A stretch of DNA of 64,000 nt from Parazoarcus communis (GTDB lineage Bacteria; Pseudomonadota; Gammaproteobacteria; Burkholderiales; Rhodocyclaceae). Where the stretch lies: assembly GCF_003111665.1 (NCBI RefSeq), contig NZ_CP022188.1:2232001-2296000 (forward strand), written 5' to 3'. The notes beneath the pieces are model-generated. The model saw nothing but the letters and a program-made list of their open reading frames with translations. It did not search any database and was not told where the DNA came from. Positions 27,631 through 37,778 of the stretch are shown here, piece after piece (within the stretch, counting starts at the first letter, position 1; each line of letters starts with the position of its first letter). Made by a program: the position numbers and the translations under genes.

Positions 27631-30600
27631 CTAGCCCTTGACCGCTGGCAGTGGCGCGAGCAGGGCGGCGATATCGGACTCGCCAAACTTGGCCAGCGCG
27701 TTGCCGTCTTCCGACAGCACGCCGGCGGCCAGCGCGGCTTTCTTGTCCTGCAGGGCGAGAATGCGCTCCTCGATGCTGCCGGCACAGATGAGCTTGAAAA
27801 CGAATACGGGCTTGTCCTGTCCGATGCGGTGGGCGCGGTCGGTTGCCTGGTTTTCGGCGGCGGGGTTCCACCACGGGTCGTAATGGATCACGGTGTCGGC
27901 CGCGGTCAGGTTCAGACCGACGCCGCCTGCCTTCAGGCTGATCAGGAACACCGGTGCGCGGCCCTTCTGGAAGTCTTCCACCGGGATGCGACGATCGCGG
28001 GTGTCGCCGGTGAGGCTGACCCAGCCGATCTGTGCCTCGTCGAGCTCGGCTGCGATCAGCGACAGCATCTGGGTGAATTGCGAGAACACCAGAATCCGTC
28101 GTCCCTCATCGATGAGTTCGGGCAGCATGTCCATCAGCATGTCGAGCTTCGCCCGCTCGGTGACGCGCGATGCGGCCGGGGACTTCAGCAGCCGCGGGTC
28201 GCAGCAGACCTGACGCAGTTTCAGCAAGGCGTCGAGAATCACGATCTGGCTGCGGGCGAAGCCCTTGCTGGCAATCTCGCCGCGAATCTTTTCGTTCATC
28301 GCTGCGCGCACGGTCTCGTACAGATCGCGCTGTGCGCCTTCAAAGGCGACGCTGCGTACGATGATGGTCTTGGGCGGCAGCTCGGTGGCGACGTCCTCCT
28401 TGCGCCGGCGCAGGATGAAAGGCTTCAGGCGGGCGGCGAGGAGGTCGCGCCGCACCGTATCACCGTGCTTTTCGATCGGAGTGCGCCAGATGCGGGTGAA
28501 CTGCTTGATGTCGCCGAGAAAACCCGGCAACAGGAAGTCGAATTGCGCCCACAACTCACCCAGGTGGTTCTCCAGCGGCGTGCCGGTGAGGCCGAGCCGA
28601 TGCCGGGCGCGGATCTGGCGAATGACCTGCGCGCCCTTGCTTGCTGCGTTCTTGACTGTCTGTGCCTCGTCGAGGATCAGCAGGCTCCATTCGCGGGCCT
28701 GCAGCGCCTCGGCGTCGCGCCACAGCAAAGGATAGGTCGTGAGTGCCACGTCGACGCCGTCGAGTTCGTCGAAGCGTGCATGACGATCGGCGCCGTGCAG
28801 GTTCAGCACCTTGAGCCGGGGGGCAAAGCGTTTGGCCTCGGCCTGCCAGTTGAACACCAGCGAGGTCGGCAGGATGACCAGGGCGGGCTGGTCGAGGCGG
28901 CCCGCCTGCTTCTCGGTGAGCAGGTGGGCGAGCGCCTGTGCCGTCTTGCCCAGACCCATGTCGTCGGCAAGAATGCCCGCGAGATCGTGTCGCACGAGAT
29001 GCTGCAGCCAGGCCAGGCCTTCGAGCTGGTAGGGGCGCAGCTCGGCCTTGAAGCCTCGCGGTGCGCGTACGCTCTTGATGCCTTCGGCGTTGCGCATGCG
29101 TGCCGACAGTGCAAGCAGGGTTTCTGCGCCGCGACCGGGGAGTTCCAGTTCGGCCAGCCGTCCGGCATCGAAAGCGGGCAGGCGCATGGGCTCACCCGGG
29201 CTGTCGAAGAGGTCGACCAGTGCGCGCACCAGCGGCTTGAGGCGGCGGGCCGGAATGCGCAGCCGGCCGAGTTCCTCGTGGTGCAGGAAAATGGATTCGT
29301 CGTCGCCGATCTGGTCCAGCGCCCCCGACAGCCAGCGTCCGTCCTGCGCGAACAGCGTCGTTAGCAAGGGCGCCAGCGCGACCGGGCGGCCATCGACCTC
29401 GATTCCCGGCGAAATGTCGAGCCAGCCGCTTTCGGCTTCGTCGACGTCGAGGATCAGCGTGTCGATATCGACTGCGTGATGACGGAAGTCCGCCGGCATC
29501 TCGATGATCCAGCCTTCGGCCCGCAGTTGCGGCAGCTCGCTGGCGGTGAACTGCGCCCACTCGTCTTCGTCCGAGAGCCCGAGCATGTGCGCGGGCACAA
29601 GGTCGTAGCCACCATGAACCTTGCCCGGCGGGACCTTGGCCAGACCGCTGCGGACCAGGCGGCGTGCTGCGGCGGCTTCGATCTCGGCATCGCGCTCGAG
29701 GCGGGCGGTGCGGCCGTCCGGCAGCGCGTGCAGCAGTGCGCTGTCATGCGCGTCGATGGTGAGTTCGCCGTAGCGGAAGGCAAGGGTGGCGTAATCGAAG
29801 TGCTCGAGGCCGTAGCGCGGATAGCTGCGAAAGCTCACGCCCGCCACATCAAGGGTGCCGATGCGCAGTACCGGGATGGCGGGACCGCCTACGCGTACCG
29901 CCGGGGCATCGCTGCTGGCCGGACCGGGGAGCTCGGGCGCGACTTCGCGCAGGGTGTCGGCAACGAGTTCGGACTCCGACGGAGTGAGCGGGGGCAGCAA
30001 GAGCAGGCGGACGACCTGCTCGGGCGCTGCGTCGAGCGTGATGAGCCCGGCTTCGTTGGTCTTGCGCTCCACGTACCAGGGCGGCACCAGTGGCATGACC
30101 AGTTCGGCTTGCGGTTCGACGCGCAGGGCAGGGGCACGCCGGCCATCCGTGGTGGTCAGCCATTCGAGGCGGCCGGGGCGGGCAGCGCCCGGCTTCAGTG
30201 CCGGGTTCATGAGGTCTTCGAAGTGGCATCGCCCGCTTTCGACCAGTGCCTCGACCAGCGCCTGCGAGTTGCGCCCGGCGAGCGGCAGCGGGTTGTCGAA
30301 AAGCGGGCCGCGCGGGCGCTGGGCCCACAGCAGACGCAGGATGTCGAGATCCGTGTCGTCGATGAACGAGGGCGGTGCATCGAGCGCCCGCTCGTAGTTG
30401 CTCCAGTTCTCCGAACTGCGGATCTGGCCCTGACGGTCCAGTCTGACCTTGAAACAGTTCAGTGCGTACTGGCGGGTTTCGGGGTCGAAGCGGACCAGGT
30501 AGCGCAGGCCGTGGGTGGTCGATGCCTGTCGTTCGGTCGGGGCAGCGGGCACCCCGGCGGCGGCGCGGAAGGACTCGACCCAGGCCAGCACCTGCTCGCG

Positions 30601-30903
30601 CGGACGATTCGGGTCCTGGCGGCGGTTCAGCCACGCCAGCAGGGTGGCCGCGACGTGTTTGCAACTGCCGCCCACAGGGCAGCTGCAGGTGGACATCAAG
30701 GCGCGTGCGGCCAGCGGGTGCGGGTTGAACCGGATCGCCACCCGGTAGGGCTGGCGCGCAGAGCCCTGAACCTGTGCCGAAAGCAGGTCGCCCTCGAGTT
30801 GCAGGTTGCTCGTCGCACGCAGGCAGGCACGCCCCTTGTCCAGTTCGCGCTGTCCGAGCCAGGTGATGATGTCGGCTTCAGAGAAAGTATCGAACACGGT
30901 CAT
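27631..30903 (-). CDS. SNF2-family DEAD/DEAH-box helicase with SWIM zinc finger
   Basis: 1090-residue ATP-dependent DNA-translocating protein of the bacterial SNF2 group. An N-terminal SWIM zinc finger (about residues 94-113, CSCPVGGSCKHVAATLLAWL) is followed by a long middle region, then helicase lobe 1 with ILADDMGLGKTAQALAHLL (Walker A), LILDEAQTVKN (DEAH-type box) and LTGTPLENHLGELWAQFDFL, and lobe 2 with VFSQFTQMLSLIA and TDRAHRIGQDKPVFVFKLIC. Such proteins are thought to act on transcription or DNA repair complexes; a precise role is not known. It is monocistronic, with about 370 bp of non-coding DNA upstream. Confidence 0.93.
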   Translation of the reverse strand: MTVFDTFSEADIITWLGQRELDKGRACLRATSNLQLEGDLLSAQVQGSARQPYRVAIRFNPHPLAARALMSTCSCPVGGSCKHVAATLLAWLNRRQDPNRPREQVLAWVESFRAAAGVPAAPTERQASTTHGLRYLVRFDPETRQYALNCFKVRLDRQGQIRSSENWSNYERALDAPPSFIDDTDLDILRLLWAQRPRGPLFDNPLPLAGRNSQALVEALVESGRCHFEDLMNPALKPGAARPGRLEWLTTTDGRRAPALRVEPQAELVMPLVPPWYVERKTNEAGLITLDAAPEQVVRLLLLPPLTPSESELVADTLREVAPELPGPASSDAPAVRVGGPAIPVLRIGTLDVAGVSFRSYPRYGLEHFDYATLAFRYGELTIDAHDSALLHALPDGRTARLERDAEIEAAAARRLVRSGLAKVPPGKVHGGYDLVPAHMLGLSDEDEWAQFTASELPQLRAEGWIIEMPADFRHHAVDIDTLILDVDEAESGWLDISPGIEVDGRPVALAPLLTTLFAQDGRWLSGALDQIGDDESIFLHHEELGRLRIPARRLKPLVRALVDLFDSPGEPMRLPAFDAGRLAELELPGRGAETLLALSARMRNAEGIKSVRAPRGFKAELRPYQLEGLAWLQHLVRHDLAGILADDMGLGKTAQALAHLLTEKQAGRLDQPALVILPTSLVFNWQAEAKRFAPRLKVLNLHGADRHARFDELDGVDVALTTYPLLWRDAEALQAREWSLLILDEAQTVKNAASKGAQVIRQIRARHRLGLTGTPLENHLGELWAQFDFLLPGFLGDIKQFTRIWRTPIEKHGDTVRRDLLAARLKPFILRRRKEDVATELPPKTIIVRSVAFEGAQRDLYETVRAAMNEKIRGEIASKGFARSQIVILDALLKLRQVCCDPRLLKSPAASRVTERAKLDMLMDMLPELIDEGRRILVFSQFTQMLSLIAAELDEAQIGWVSLTGDTRDRRIPVEDFQKGRAPVFLISLKAGGVGLNLTAADTVIHYDPWWNPAAENQATDRAHRIGQDKPVFVFKLICAGSIEERILALQDKKAALAAGVLSEDGNALAKFGESDIAALLAPLPAVKG

Positions 30904-31276
30904 GCGGCGATTTGCGGGGAGCGGGACAGGTTGGGCTGCACGGCAGTCGAAGGTGTCCGGGACACGTTGGCGAAAGGCGGAAGTTTACCCGTAAATGGCG
31001 CCGCGCCGTGTGATTGCTGTGCTGATTTGCGCGCGATGGAGTCTGCAGCGCCGCAGGCCCGGGGTGTCGGGGCCAGTTCCTTGCCTCGAAGACGGGCGTG
31101 CATGCTGCGGAGAGGGGGGCTTGAGGAGCGGCGCTCCTTCTGCGCGGGACTGCACGCCTCGGTTGAAATCTGCGCTGTGCGCCTGTGGGGGCGGCCTGTC
31201 CCGGATGGGGTGGGGTACGCGGTGTGACGGGTCAGAGCGATCGGGCGTGTGCTCGATGCGCTCCGGCCCTGGCGGT
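30904..31276. other. 373-bp gap between CoA-transferase 3' end and helicase 5' end
   Basis: No gene or RNA recognised. It holds one perfect palindrome, GTGTCCGGGACAC (30953-30965), about 50 bp upstream of the helicase ATG. I see no clear intrinsic terminator for the CoA-transferase gene here. Confidence 0.55.
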
Positions 31277-32671
31277 TCAGTCGTTGCAGGCCATCAGGTC
31301 GGGGGAGAGGCGCCATGCCGGCGCGGTCTGTACCGCGAACCCGCAGCCGGTCTTGGCCCGCACTTCATCGAGTGTCACGCCCGGATGCAGTTCGGTCAGC
31401 GTCAGTCCGCCTGCCTGATTGACGAGGAAGACGCACAAGTCGGTGATGATCATGTCCACCACGCCTTTTCCGGTCAGCGGCAGACTGCACTGGGGCAGGA
31501 TCTTGGGCGAGCCGTCCCGCGCCGTGTGTTCCATCAGCACGATTACCCGACCGACGCCGGAGACCAGGTCCATTGCACCTCCGGGGCCCTTGACCATCTT
31601 GCCCGGTACCATCCAGTTGGCCAGGTCGCCGTTTTCCGACACTTCGAGCCCGCCCAGAATGGAAAGGTCTACATGCCCGCCGCGAATCATCGCGAAGGAG
31701 TCTGCGCTGGAGAAGAAGCTGCTGCCCGGCAGGCTGGTGATGGTCTGCTTGCCGGCGTTGATCAGGTCGGGGTCCAGCGCCTCGGCGGCGGGGAAGGGGC
31801 CGATGCCGAGCAGGCCGTTCTCCGACTGCAGCGTCACCTGCATGCCGTCAGGGATGTAGTTGGCGACCAGGGTCGGGATGCCGATGCCGAGATTGACGTA
31901 GAACCCGTTACGCAACTCCTGGGCGGCGCGCTGTGCCATGCGGTCGCGTACAGGGTCGTGCTTGCCGGGTGCGGCGGCGCCGGCCGTGGTGCGGAATTCG
32001 ATGCGCTTCTGGTAGTCGCGCCCCTGGATGATGCGGTCGACATAGATGCCCGGGGTATGGATCTGGTCCGCATCCAGCACCCCCGGCTCGACCAGCTCTT
32101 CGACCTCGGCGACGGTGATGCGACCGCAGGTGGCGATCATCGGGTTGAAGTTGCGGGCGGTTTTGCGGAAGACCAGGTTGCCGGCACGATCGCCCTTCCA
32201 CGCCTTGACGATGGAAACGTCGGCCTGGATGGCGGGTTCGAGCACGTATTCGCGTCCGTCGAAGGCGCGTGTTTCCTTGTCCTTTGCGAGGAGCGTGCCG
32301 TACGCGGTGCGGGTGTAGAAGCCCGGGATGCCGGCGCCGCCCGCGCGCAGGCGTTCGGCCAGCGTGCCCTGGGGAACGAGCTCGAGTTCCAGTTCGCCGG
32401 CAAGCACCTGGCGTTCGAACTCCTTGTTCTCGCCGACGTAGGACGCGACCACCTTTTTCACCTGACGCGTCTTGAGCAGCGGCCCCATGCCGAAATCGTC
32501 GACGCCCGCATTGTTGCCGACAATGGTCAGTTCCCGGGTGCCGGCCTGCAGCACCGCGTCGATGAGATTCTCTGGAATGCCGCACAGGCCGAAGCCGCCC
32601 GACGCCAGGGTCATGCCATCGAACAGCAGTCCGTCGAGGGCTGCTGCGCCATCCGTATACACCTTGTTCAT
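31277..32671 (-). CDS. Single-chain succinyl-CoA:3-ketoacid CoA-transferase (A and B subunits fused)
   Basis: Moves CoA from succinyl-CoA to acetoacetate, giving acetoacetyl-CoA. Residues about 1-230 match subunit A ([35 protein letters not shown]) and about 240-464 subunit B ([20 protein letters not shown], then [14 protein letters not shown] with catalytic Glu284). In most bacteria these are two overlapping genes; here they are one open frame with a short linker (about [13 protein letters not shown]). The layout recalls mitochondrial SCOT. The ATG at 32671 ([12 protein letters not shown]) is chosen over an upstream in-frame start at 32707. Its place after acxABC explains its job: activating the acetoacetate made by acetone carboxylase. 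A terminator separates it from acxC. Confidence 0.93.
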   Translation of the reverse strand: MNKVYTDGAAALDGLLFDGMTLASGGFGLCGIPENLIDAVLQAGTRELTIVGNNAGVDDFGMGPLLKTRQVKKVVASYVGENKEFERQVLAGELELELVPQGTLAERLRAGGAGIPGFYTRTAYGTLLAKDKETRAFDGREYVLEPAIQADVSIVKAWKGDRAGNLVFRKTARNFNPMIATCGRITVAEVEELVEPGVLDADQIHTPGIYVDRIIQGRDYQKRIEFRTTAGAAAPGKHDPVRDRMAQRAAQELRNGFYVNLGIGIPTLVANYIPDGMQVTLQSENGLLGIGPFPAAEALDPDLINAGKQTITSLPGSSFFSSADSFAMIRGGHVDLSILGGLEVSENGDLANWMVPGKMVKGPGGAMDLVSGVGRVIVLMEHTARDGSPKILPQCSLPLTGKGVVDMIITDLCVFLVNQAGGLTLTELHPGVTLDEVRAKTGCGFAVQTAPAWRLSPDLMACND

Positions 32672-32705
32672 GTCTTTCCGACTCCCCTCAGATCCTGTCT
32701 CTGGC

Positions 32706-32735
32706 AAAAAACGGGGCAGGCCGTGGCCTGCCCCG
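32706..32735 (-). terminator. Intrinsic terminator between acxC and the CoA-transferase gene
   Basis: On the minus strand a perfect 11-bp stem (32735-32725 with 32722-32712, a two-base GT loop that would open to four or more) is followed by six T (32711-32706). It is 13 bp past the acxC stop and 35 bp before the CoA-transferase ATG, so it should reduce read-through into that gene. Confidence 0.85.
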
Positions 32736-32748
32736 CGCGGAACAGCGC

Positions 32749-33255
32749 TCAGTCAGCGCGTTCCGGTACCGGCAAACCGATCCAGTCCTTGTAGAAGGAC
32801 TCGATATCCGGCTCGAAGTCGTGGATCACCGGATACCAGGGGGTGGGCGCTTCGACGTCGTGCATCGCGCCGCAGGTCGGGCAGTAGTACTCGCGATAGA
32901 CCTGCCACTGCGTGTCAGGCGCCATCAGCTTCGGATACACCTCGGTCATGGCCTCTTCGGTGTCGCGCACGTAGATCGAGGCATGCATCTTCCAGTTCTC
33001 GCGGTAGTCGCAGAACTCGTGGCCGCAATCACACTTGATGAGCCACTTCTTGCTCTTGGCGGACTGCACGATGTACATGTGCGGGCCGAGCGGCAGGACG
33101 ATGCGGTCCTTGAACGTGACCTTCTTCTGCAAGGCATCGACGTACTGCTTGAAACGGCTGTTGTCCTTGGGCATGGACAGCATGCGGAAGGTGGTTTCCC
33201 AGTCCAGCGAGCCGTCGACCAGGTGCGAAACCTGTTCATTCGTGTAGGTAGACAT
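32749..33255 (-). CDS. acxC: Acetone carboxylase gamma subunit
   Basis: Small (168-residue) subunit of acetone carboxylase, an alpha2-beta2-gamma2 enzyme making acetoacetate from acetone, bicarbonate and ATP. The sequence matches Acx[21 protein letters not shown] at the start, [20 protein letters not shown] with a C-x-C-x4-C cluster (about residues 75-81), and [20 protein letters not shown] with a CxxC pair (about 125-128). The paired Cys motifs suggest a structural zinc site. AAGGAG is well placed before the ATG at 33255. It is third in acxA-acxB-acxC, 39 bp after acxB. Confidence 0.96.
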   Translation of the reverse strand: MSTYTNEQVSHLVDGSLDWETTFRMLSMPKDNSRFKQYVDALQKKVTFKDRIVLPLGPHMYIVQSAKSKKWLIKCDCGHEFCDYRENWKMHASIYVRDTEEAMTEVYPKLMAPDTQWQVYREYYCPTCGAMHDVEAPTPWYPVIHDFEPDIESFYKDWIGLPVPERAD

Positions 33256-33294
33256 TGATTGCTCCTTGATTATCGTGGTCGTTTGCTTGGGAGG

Positions 33295-35619
33295 TCACTC
33301 TTCGACCTGGACAACGGTCTTGACGTCCGGCATCAGTGAGAGGTCCATGCGATGCTTGGAGCCGTAGGTCGGTACGTCGAGTTCGTCTTCCACCAACTGC
33401 CAGTCGGCCGGCAAGGTCCAGAAGTCCTTGAACTGCTTGGTGAACTTCTCCGACAGCGCAAAGCTGGTAGCGAACATGTGCTGTACCTGCACCGACGCAT
33501 GCTTGTTGAGGATGCGTTCGCGCTCTTCCTTCATCCACTCGCGGGTCGGCAGGGCACGCGCAAGGCGTTCCTTGCGCATCTCGGCACGGCGTGCCTGAGT
33601 GGCTGCGGCATCGACCGTGAATACGCCCTTGGCATCCTGCGAGAACACCACGCCATAGACCTTTTGTGCGTACTCGGGGAGCAGGAACTTCTGGTTGAGG
33701 TCGCTCTCGATGGCCTTGGGCTCGCGATCGATCGGATCGCCAAAGCCGGGGCCGCCACGCAGGTAGTTGAGGTAAAGGTCGTGGTTGTCGTAGCAGTCTT
33801 CGGTGGTGACGCACTGCTTGTCGCGCTTGACCACTGCGGTGGCATCGATGTGGCGCTCGTAGTCCGGATTGCTCGGATCGATATCGCCGCCCAGCGGCAG
33901 GGTGTCACCGACGGTGATGCGCTGCTCAAGCCCGGTCTTGTGCGCTTCGAAGCGGTAGCCGGTGGCCGAGGGGTAGCCCCCCATCATGCCCCAGTCGCTG
34001 TTCATGTAGCCGTTGCCCATGAAGAACATCGTCCAGTCCTGGGCGTTCCACACCATGCGCAGGGTCTCGAAGCCGCAACCGCCGCGGTACTTGCCATAGC
34101 CACCGGAGTTGGCCTTGACGTTGCGTCCGAGGTAGAGCAATGGCTCGGCCATTTCCCAGATCTCGATGTCGCCCATGTCGCCTTCGGGGTTCCAGATGGC
34201 GGCGGCGTGGTTCAGGCCGTCCTTGATGGCGCAGGCGCCGGTGCCGCAGGACGAGGCCTCGAAGCTGTTGACCGCGTGGATCTCGCCGTCCTGGTTGATG
34301 CCGCCGCCCTGCAGCCAGTTGGAGGTGTTGGCGTTGCCGGCGTTGACCTCTTCCAGATAGCCGCGGCTGAAGTAGGACTGGCCGAGGCCGCGCCACAATG
34401 CTGCCCAGCCCGAGACCAGGAAGTGCCAGGCGTAGGCGTGCCCGGTGCGGCGGTCGTCCGGGTTGCACCAGGTGCCCTTGGGCAGGTGGAACTCGGTGGC
34501 GTAGTAGGCGCCGTCATTGATGCGCTGGGTCGGTACCAGGGTCTGACACATCATCACCCAGATGCCCGAGGTGAAGGCCACCTGGTGGGCATTGAAGGTG
34601 TGCCAGCCCCAGCGGCTCGCACCCTCGAAGTCGAGGCGCCACTTGCCGTCCGGCTTGATCGTCATCTCGCAGGGCGAGTGCATGATCGAGTCGAGCTTGG
34701 CAAAGGCGTTGGAGACCTGGACGTCGTCGTGGTTGAAAGGCACATCGACAAAGGACACCTTGCGATACTTGCCCGGGAGCGTCATCGCCTTGACGCGGCT
34801 CATCAGCCCGCGGCGACCCTCCTCGATGACCTCCTGCGAGAACTTCTCGTAGGCGTCGAGTCCGTCGGCGCGGATCACGTCTTCGACCAGTTCGCGGATC
34901 ATGTGACAACCGGCGATGCGGGTCTTTTCGTCGAGGATCCAGTACTTGGGCGTGCGCACCGAGCGCTGCGATTCATGCAGCCAGTCGCGCAGCGGCTCGT
35001 CATTCACACCGGTCTTGCGACAGGTGATCATGTAGCCGTCGCCGAAGCGCTGGGTCTGGCCGGTGGACATCGAGCCCGGTGTGACCGCGCCGGTGTCGAT
35101 GACGTGGGTGACGCCGCCCACCCAGCCGATCAGCTTGCCTTCCCAGAAGATCGGCACGATGGTGGCGATGTCGCAGGGATGCACGTTGCCGATGGCGCAG
35201 TCATTGGTGGTGAACATGTCACCGGGGTTGATCGTCGGGTTGGCTTCCCAGTTGTTCTCGATCATGTACTTGATCGCGGCGCCCATCGTCCCGACGTGGA
35301 TGATGATCCCGGTCGAGGTCAGGATGCAGTCGCCGGCGGCGTTGTACAGCGTGAAGCAGAGCTCGCCTTCCTGCTCGACGATCGGGCTGGCAGCGATCTT
35401 CTTGGCGGTTTCACGGGCGTGGACCAGGCCTCCGCGCAGCTTGGAGAACAGCTTCTCGTAGCCGATCGGGTCGCTGTCGCGCAGTTCGAGCTTCTCCAGA
35501 CCGTCGTAGTAGCCGGTCTCCTTGGTGCGGGCAATGATTGCGTCGCGGTTCTGCTTGAGCGTCAGGCCGCTCTTGAGCAGGTTGCCGACACCGATTTCCT
35601 TGTGGCTCATCATATTCAT
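33295..35619 (-). CDS. acxB: Acetone carboxylase alpha subunit (HyuB-like)
   Basis: 774-residue large subunit, hydantoinase-B/oxoprolinase type, carrying the metal-dependent carboxylation site (manganese in the studied enzymes). Regions include GGLVHARETAKKIAASPIVE, GDMFTTNDCAIGNVHPCDIA, and the Gly-rich KANSGGYGKYRGGCGFETLR, all characteristic. The ATG at 35619 (MNMMSHKEIG) has AAGGAG eight bases upstream; two further ATG codons follow within 12 bases. It lies 11 bp after acxA. A 797-codon antisense frame on the plus strand is a shadow of this gene due to high GC at third positions. Confidence 0.96.
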   Translation of the reverse strand: MNMMSHKEIGVGNLLKSGLTLKQNRDAIIARTKETGYYDGLEKLELRDSDPIGYEKLFSKLRGGLVHARETAKKIAASPIVEQEGELCFTLYNAAGDCILTSTGIIIHVGTMGAAIKYMIENNWEANPTINPGDMFTTNDCAIGNVHPCDIATIVPIFWEGKLIGWVGGVTHVIDTGAVTPGSMSTGQTQRFGDGYMITCRKTGVNDEPLRDWLHESQRSVRTPKYWILDEKTRIAGCHMIRELVEDVIRADGLDAYEKFSQEVIEEGRRGLMSRVKAMTLPGKYRKVSFVDVPFNHDDVQVSNAFAKLDSIMHSPCEMTIKPDGKWRLDFEGASRWGWHTFNAHQVAFTSGIWVMMCQTLVPTQRINDGAYYATEFHLPKGTWCNPDDRRTGHAYAWHFLVSGWAALWRGLGQSYFSRGYLEEVNAGNANTSNWLQGGGINQDGEIHAVNSFEASSCGTGACAIKDGLNHAAAIWNPEGDMGDIEIWEMAEPLLYLGRNVKANSGGYGKYRGGCGFETLRMVWNAQDWTMFFMGNGYMNSDWGMMGGYPSATGYRFEAHKTGLEQRITVGDTLPLGGDIDPSNPDYERHIDATAVVKRDKQCVTTEDCYDNHDLYLNYLRGGPGFGDPIDREPKAIESDLNQKFLLPEYAQKVYGVVFSQDAKGVFTVDAAATQARRAEMRKERLARALPTREWMKEERERILNKHASVQVQHMFATSFALSEKFTKQFKDFWTLPADWQLVEDELDVPTYGSKHRMDLSLMPDVKTVVQVEE

Positions 35620-35630
35620 GATCTGTCTCC

Positions 35631-37778
35631 TTACTTGACTTCTTTGAGGTGGAACAGGCGATGCTTGTCGATCGTCGTTTCGAAGCCGTCGGGCACGACG
35701 AAGGTCGTGGCATCGGATTCGATGATGGCGGGGCCCATGATGTAGTTACCGGCCTTGAGCGATTCCATCTTCCACAGTGATGCTTCGACCCACTTCTTGT
35801 GACGGTAGAAGGGGCGCGTGCCGAGATAGGCCTCCTGCGGTGGGGTGGGGCCGGCATCCGGGTCTTCCGGGAGCACCGGCTTCTGCGTCATAACCATGCC
35901 GCGCAGAATCGCGCCGGTGATGGAGAAGCCCAGTTCAGGCGAGCGCGCGGAGTTGGCATAGACGCGGCCGTAGGTGGTCTCGAAGGTCTCGATGATCTTG
36001 TTCCAGTCATCTGCGGTGGCTGCGCTGGTGACCGGGGAGACGATCTCGAGGTCGTTGAGCTGGCCCATGTACTGCATCTTGTAGCCGGGGATCAGCATCA
36101 CGTCTTCGGCCTTGTAGCCGTTGATCACGAACTCCTCGATGACCTTGACCGCCAGTTCGCCCCAGGCGTCCTGCAGGCTGGCGCAGGCTGCAGCCTTTTC
36201 CGTATCGCTGGCGAACTGCGCCACGCCGAGGTCCACCGATTTGTCGTAGCGGTACTCGAAGTCGGCGCAGGCGCAACCGAAGGCCGAGAAGCCGGCGGCC
36301 CAGGCGGGCACCACGACATCCTTGAATCCGACGCCTTCGGTATAGCCGTAGGTGTGCACCGGGCCGGCGCCGCCGTAGGAGAAGCAGGTGAACTCGGCCG
36401 GGTTGTAGCCCTTGGCGCTGATGTTGGCGCGCAGGTACTCGGACAGGGTGAGGTCGAGCAGTTCGATGACGCCGGCTGCCGCATCTTCGACCGACAGGCC
36501 GAGCGGGTCGGCAATCTGCGCCTTGATGTGGTCGCGGGCACGCTGCACGTCGAGCTTGATCGCACCGCCGAGGAAGTTTTCGGGGTTGAGGTAGCCGAGT
36601 ACGACGTGGCAGTCGGACACCGATACCGTATCCAGCCCGCTGTCGGCCCAGCAGGTGCCGACGCGATAGCCGGCGCTGTCGGGCCCGAGCTTGATCGATT
36701 TGCTGTACGGGTCCAGACGCACGAAGCTGCCGGCGCCGGCACCGACCGAGTCCATGGCGACCAGCGGCAGCGACAGCACGAGGCGGGCCATGTCGGGGTC
36801 GGACTTGATGGCGAAGTTGCCCTTGGTGATCAGCGCCACGTCGAAGCTCGTGCCGCCGATGTCGGAGCAGGCGATGTTCTCGTCACCGAGGTATTCGCCC
36901 AGCAGCTTGGAGCCGATGACGCCGCCGATCGGGCCGGACACGATGGTGCGGGCGAGCTCCTTGGCCTTCCAGCTGATCGTGCCGCCGTGTGTGGCCATCA
37001 CCCGCAGGTCGAACTTGGCGCCATGCTTCTTGAAGCGGTCGCTCACCTTCTTCAGCGTCTGGCGCGAGGGTTCGGCGCCGTAAGCTTCCAGAATGGTGGT
37101 GTTCATGCGGTGGCTTTCCTTGCGCGACGGGTAGTAATCCACCGAGGCGAAAACCGGAATGTCCACCTTGAGCTTCTGCAGCTCATCCTTGGCAAGGTCG
37201 CGTGCACGCTGCTCGCTGATCTCGTTCTTGTGCGACTGCAGCAGACAGATCACGATGGCCTGGGAGCCGGCCTCAACCAGTTCGCGTGTGGCCTGACGGA
37301 CCTCTTCCTCACGCAGCGGAATGACGATCTTGCCCTGCACGTCGGTGCGCTCGGTGACGCCGCGGGTGCGGGACACGGGTACCAGCGGCTCGTCGTAGCG
37401 GTGAGTGTTGAGGTGGATGCGATCTTCCAGCGCGTAGCCGAGGTAGCTTTGGAGGGCCCGGCCCATGGAGTGGATCTGTTCAAAGCCGCGGTTGCAGATC
37501 AGACCGACGTCGAGCCCCTTGCGCATCAGGATGCGGTTGAGCATTGCGGTGCCGGAGTAGACGCAGGTCGCAAGTTCCGGATAGACGTCGTCCACCGTGC
37601 GGTTCCAGTGGGCCAGGGCGTCTTCGGACGAGTTGAAGATGGCCAGCGATTCGTCCCCCGGGTTGCTCTGGGCCTTGCCCACCACAAAGCGCCCATCGGC
37701 GCGGACGAAGAAGGTGTCAGTCATCGTGCCACCGGCATCGATGCCCATCACCTGTACGGTTGAGTCCTGAACTTGCAT
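35631..37778 (-). CDS. acxA: Acetone carboxylase beta subunit (HyuA-like)
   Basis: 715-residue subunit of the hydantoinase-A/oxoprolinase type with an actin-like ATPase fold; it phosphorylates substrates (acetone to phosphoenol-acetone, bicarbonate to carboxyphosphate, in the established mechanism). The N-terminal phosphate loop VMGIDAGGTMTDTFFVRADG is at about residues 10-29; SDIGGTSFDVALITKGNFAI is the second ATP motif, and SYGGAGPVHTYGY the third. I chose the ATG at 37778 for its AGGAGG site; an upstream in-frame start at 37856 overlaps the regulatory region. First gene of the operon, behind a sigma-54 promoter, facing acxR. Confidence 0.96.
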   Translation of the reverse strand: MQVQDSTVQVMGIDAGGTMTDTFFVRADGRFVVGKAQSNPGDESLAIFNSSEDALAHWNRTVDDVYPELATCVYSGTAMLNRILMRKGLDVGLICNRGFEQIHSMGRALQSYLGYALEDRIHLNTHRYDEPLVPVSRTRGVTERTDVQGKIVIPLREEEVRQATRELVEAGSQAIVICLLQSHKNEISEQRARDLAKDELQKLKVDIPVFASVDYYPSRKESHRMNTTILEAYGAEPSRQTLKKVSDRFKKHGAKFDLRVMATHGGTISWKAKELARTIVSGPIGGVIGSKLLGEYLGDENIACSDIGGTSFDVALITKGNFAIKSDPDMARLVLSLPLVAMDSVGAGAGSFVRLDPYSKSIKLGPDSAGYRVGTCWADSGLDTVSVSDCHVVLGYLNPENFLGGAIKLDVQRARDHIKAQIADPLGLSVEDAAAGVIELLDLTLSEYLRANISAKGYNPAEFTCFSYGGAGPVHTYGYTEGVGFKDVVVPAWAAGFSAFGCACADFEYRYDKSVDLGVAQFASDTEKAAACASLQDAWGELAVKVIEEFVINGYKAEDVMLIPGYKMQYMGQLNDLEIVSPVTSAATADDWNKIIETFETTYGRVYANSARSPELGFSITGAILRGMVMTQKPVLPEDPDAGPTPPQEAYLGTRPFYRHKKWVEASLWKMESLKAGNYIMGPAIIESDATTFVVPDGFETTIDKHRLFHLKEVK

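Noticed and set aside
33352..35745. 797-codon plus-strand open frame, and similar long frames at 35799-37763, 40567-42393 and 29476-31227
   Set aside because: They lie antisense to acxB, acxA, thiC and the SNF2 gene; their composition is that of a high-GC shadow frame and no motif is seen.
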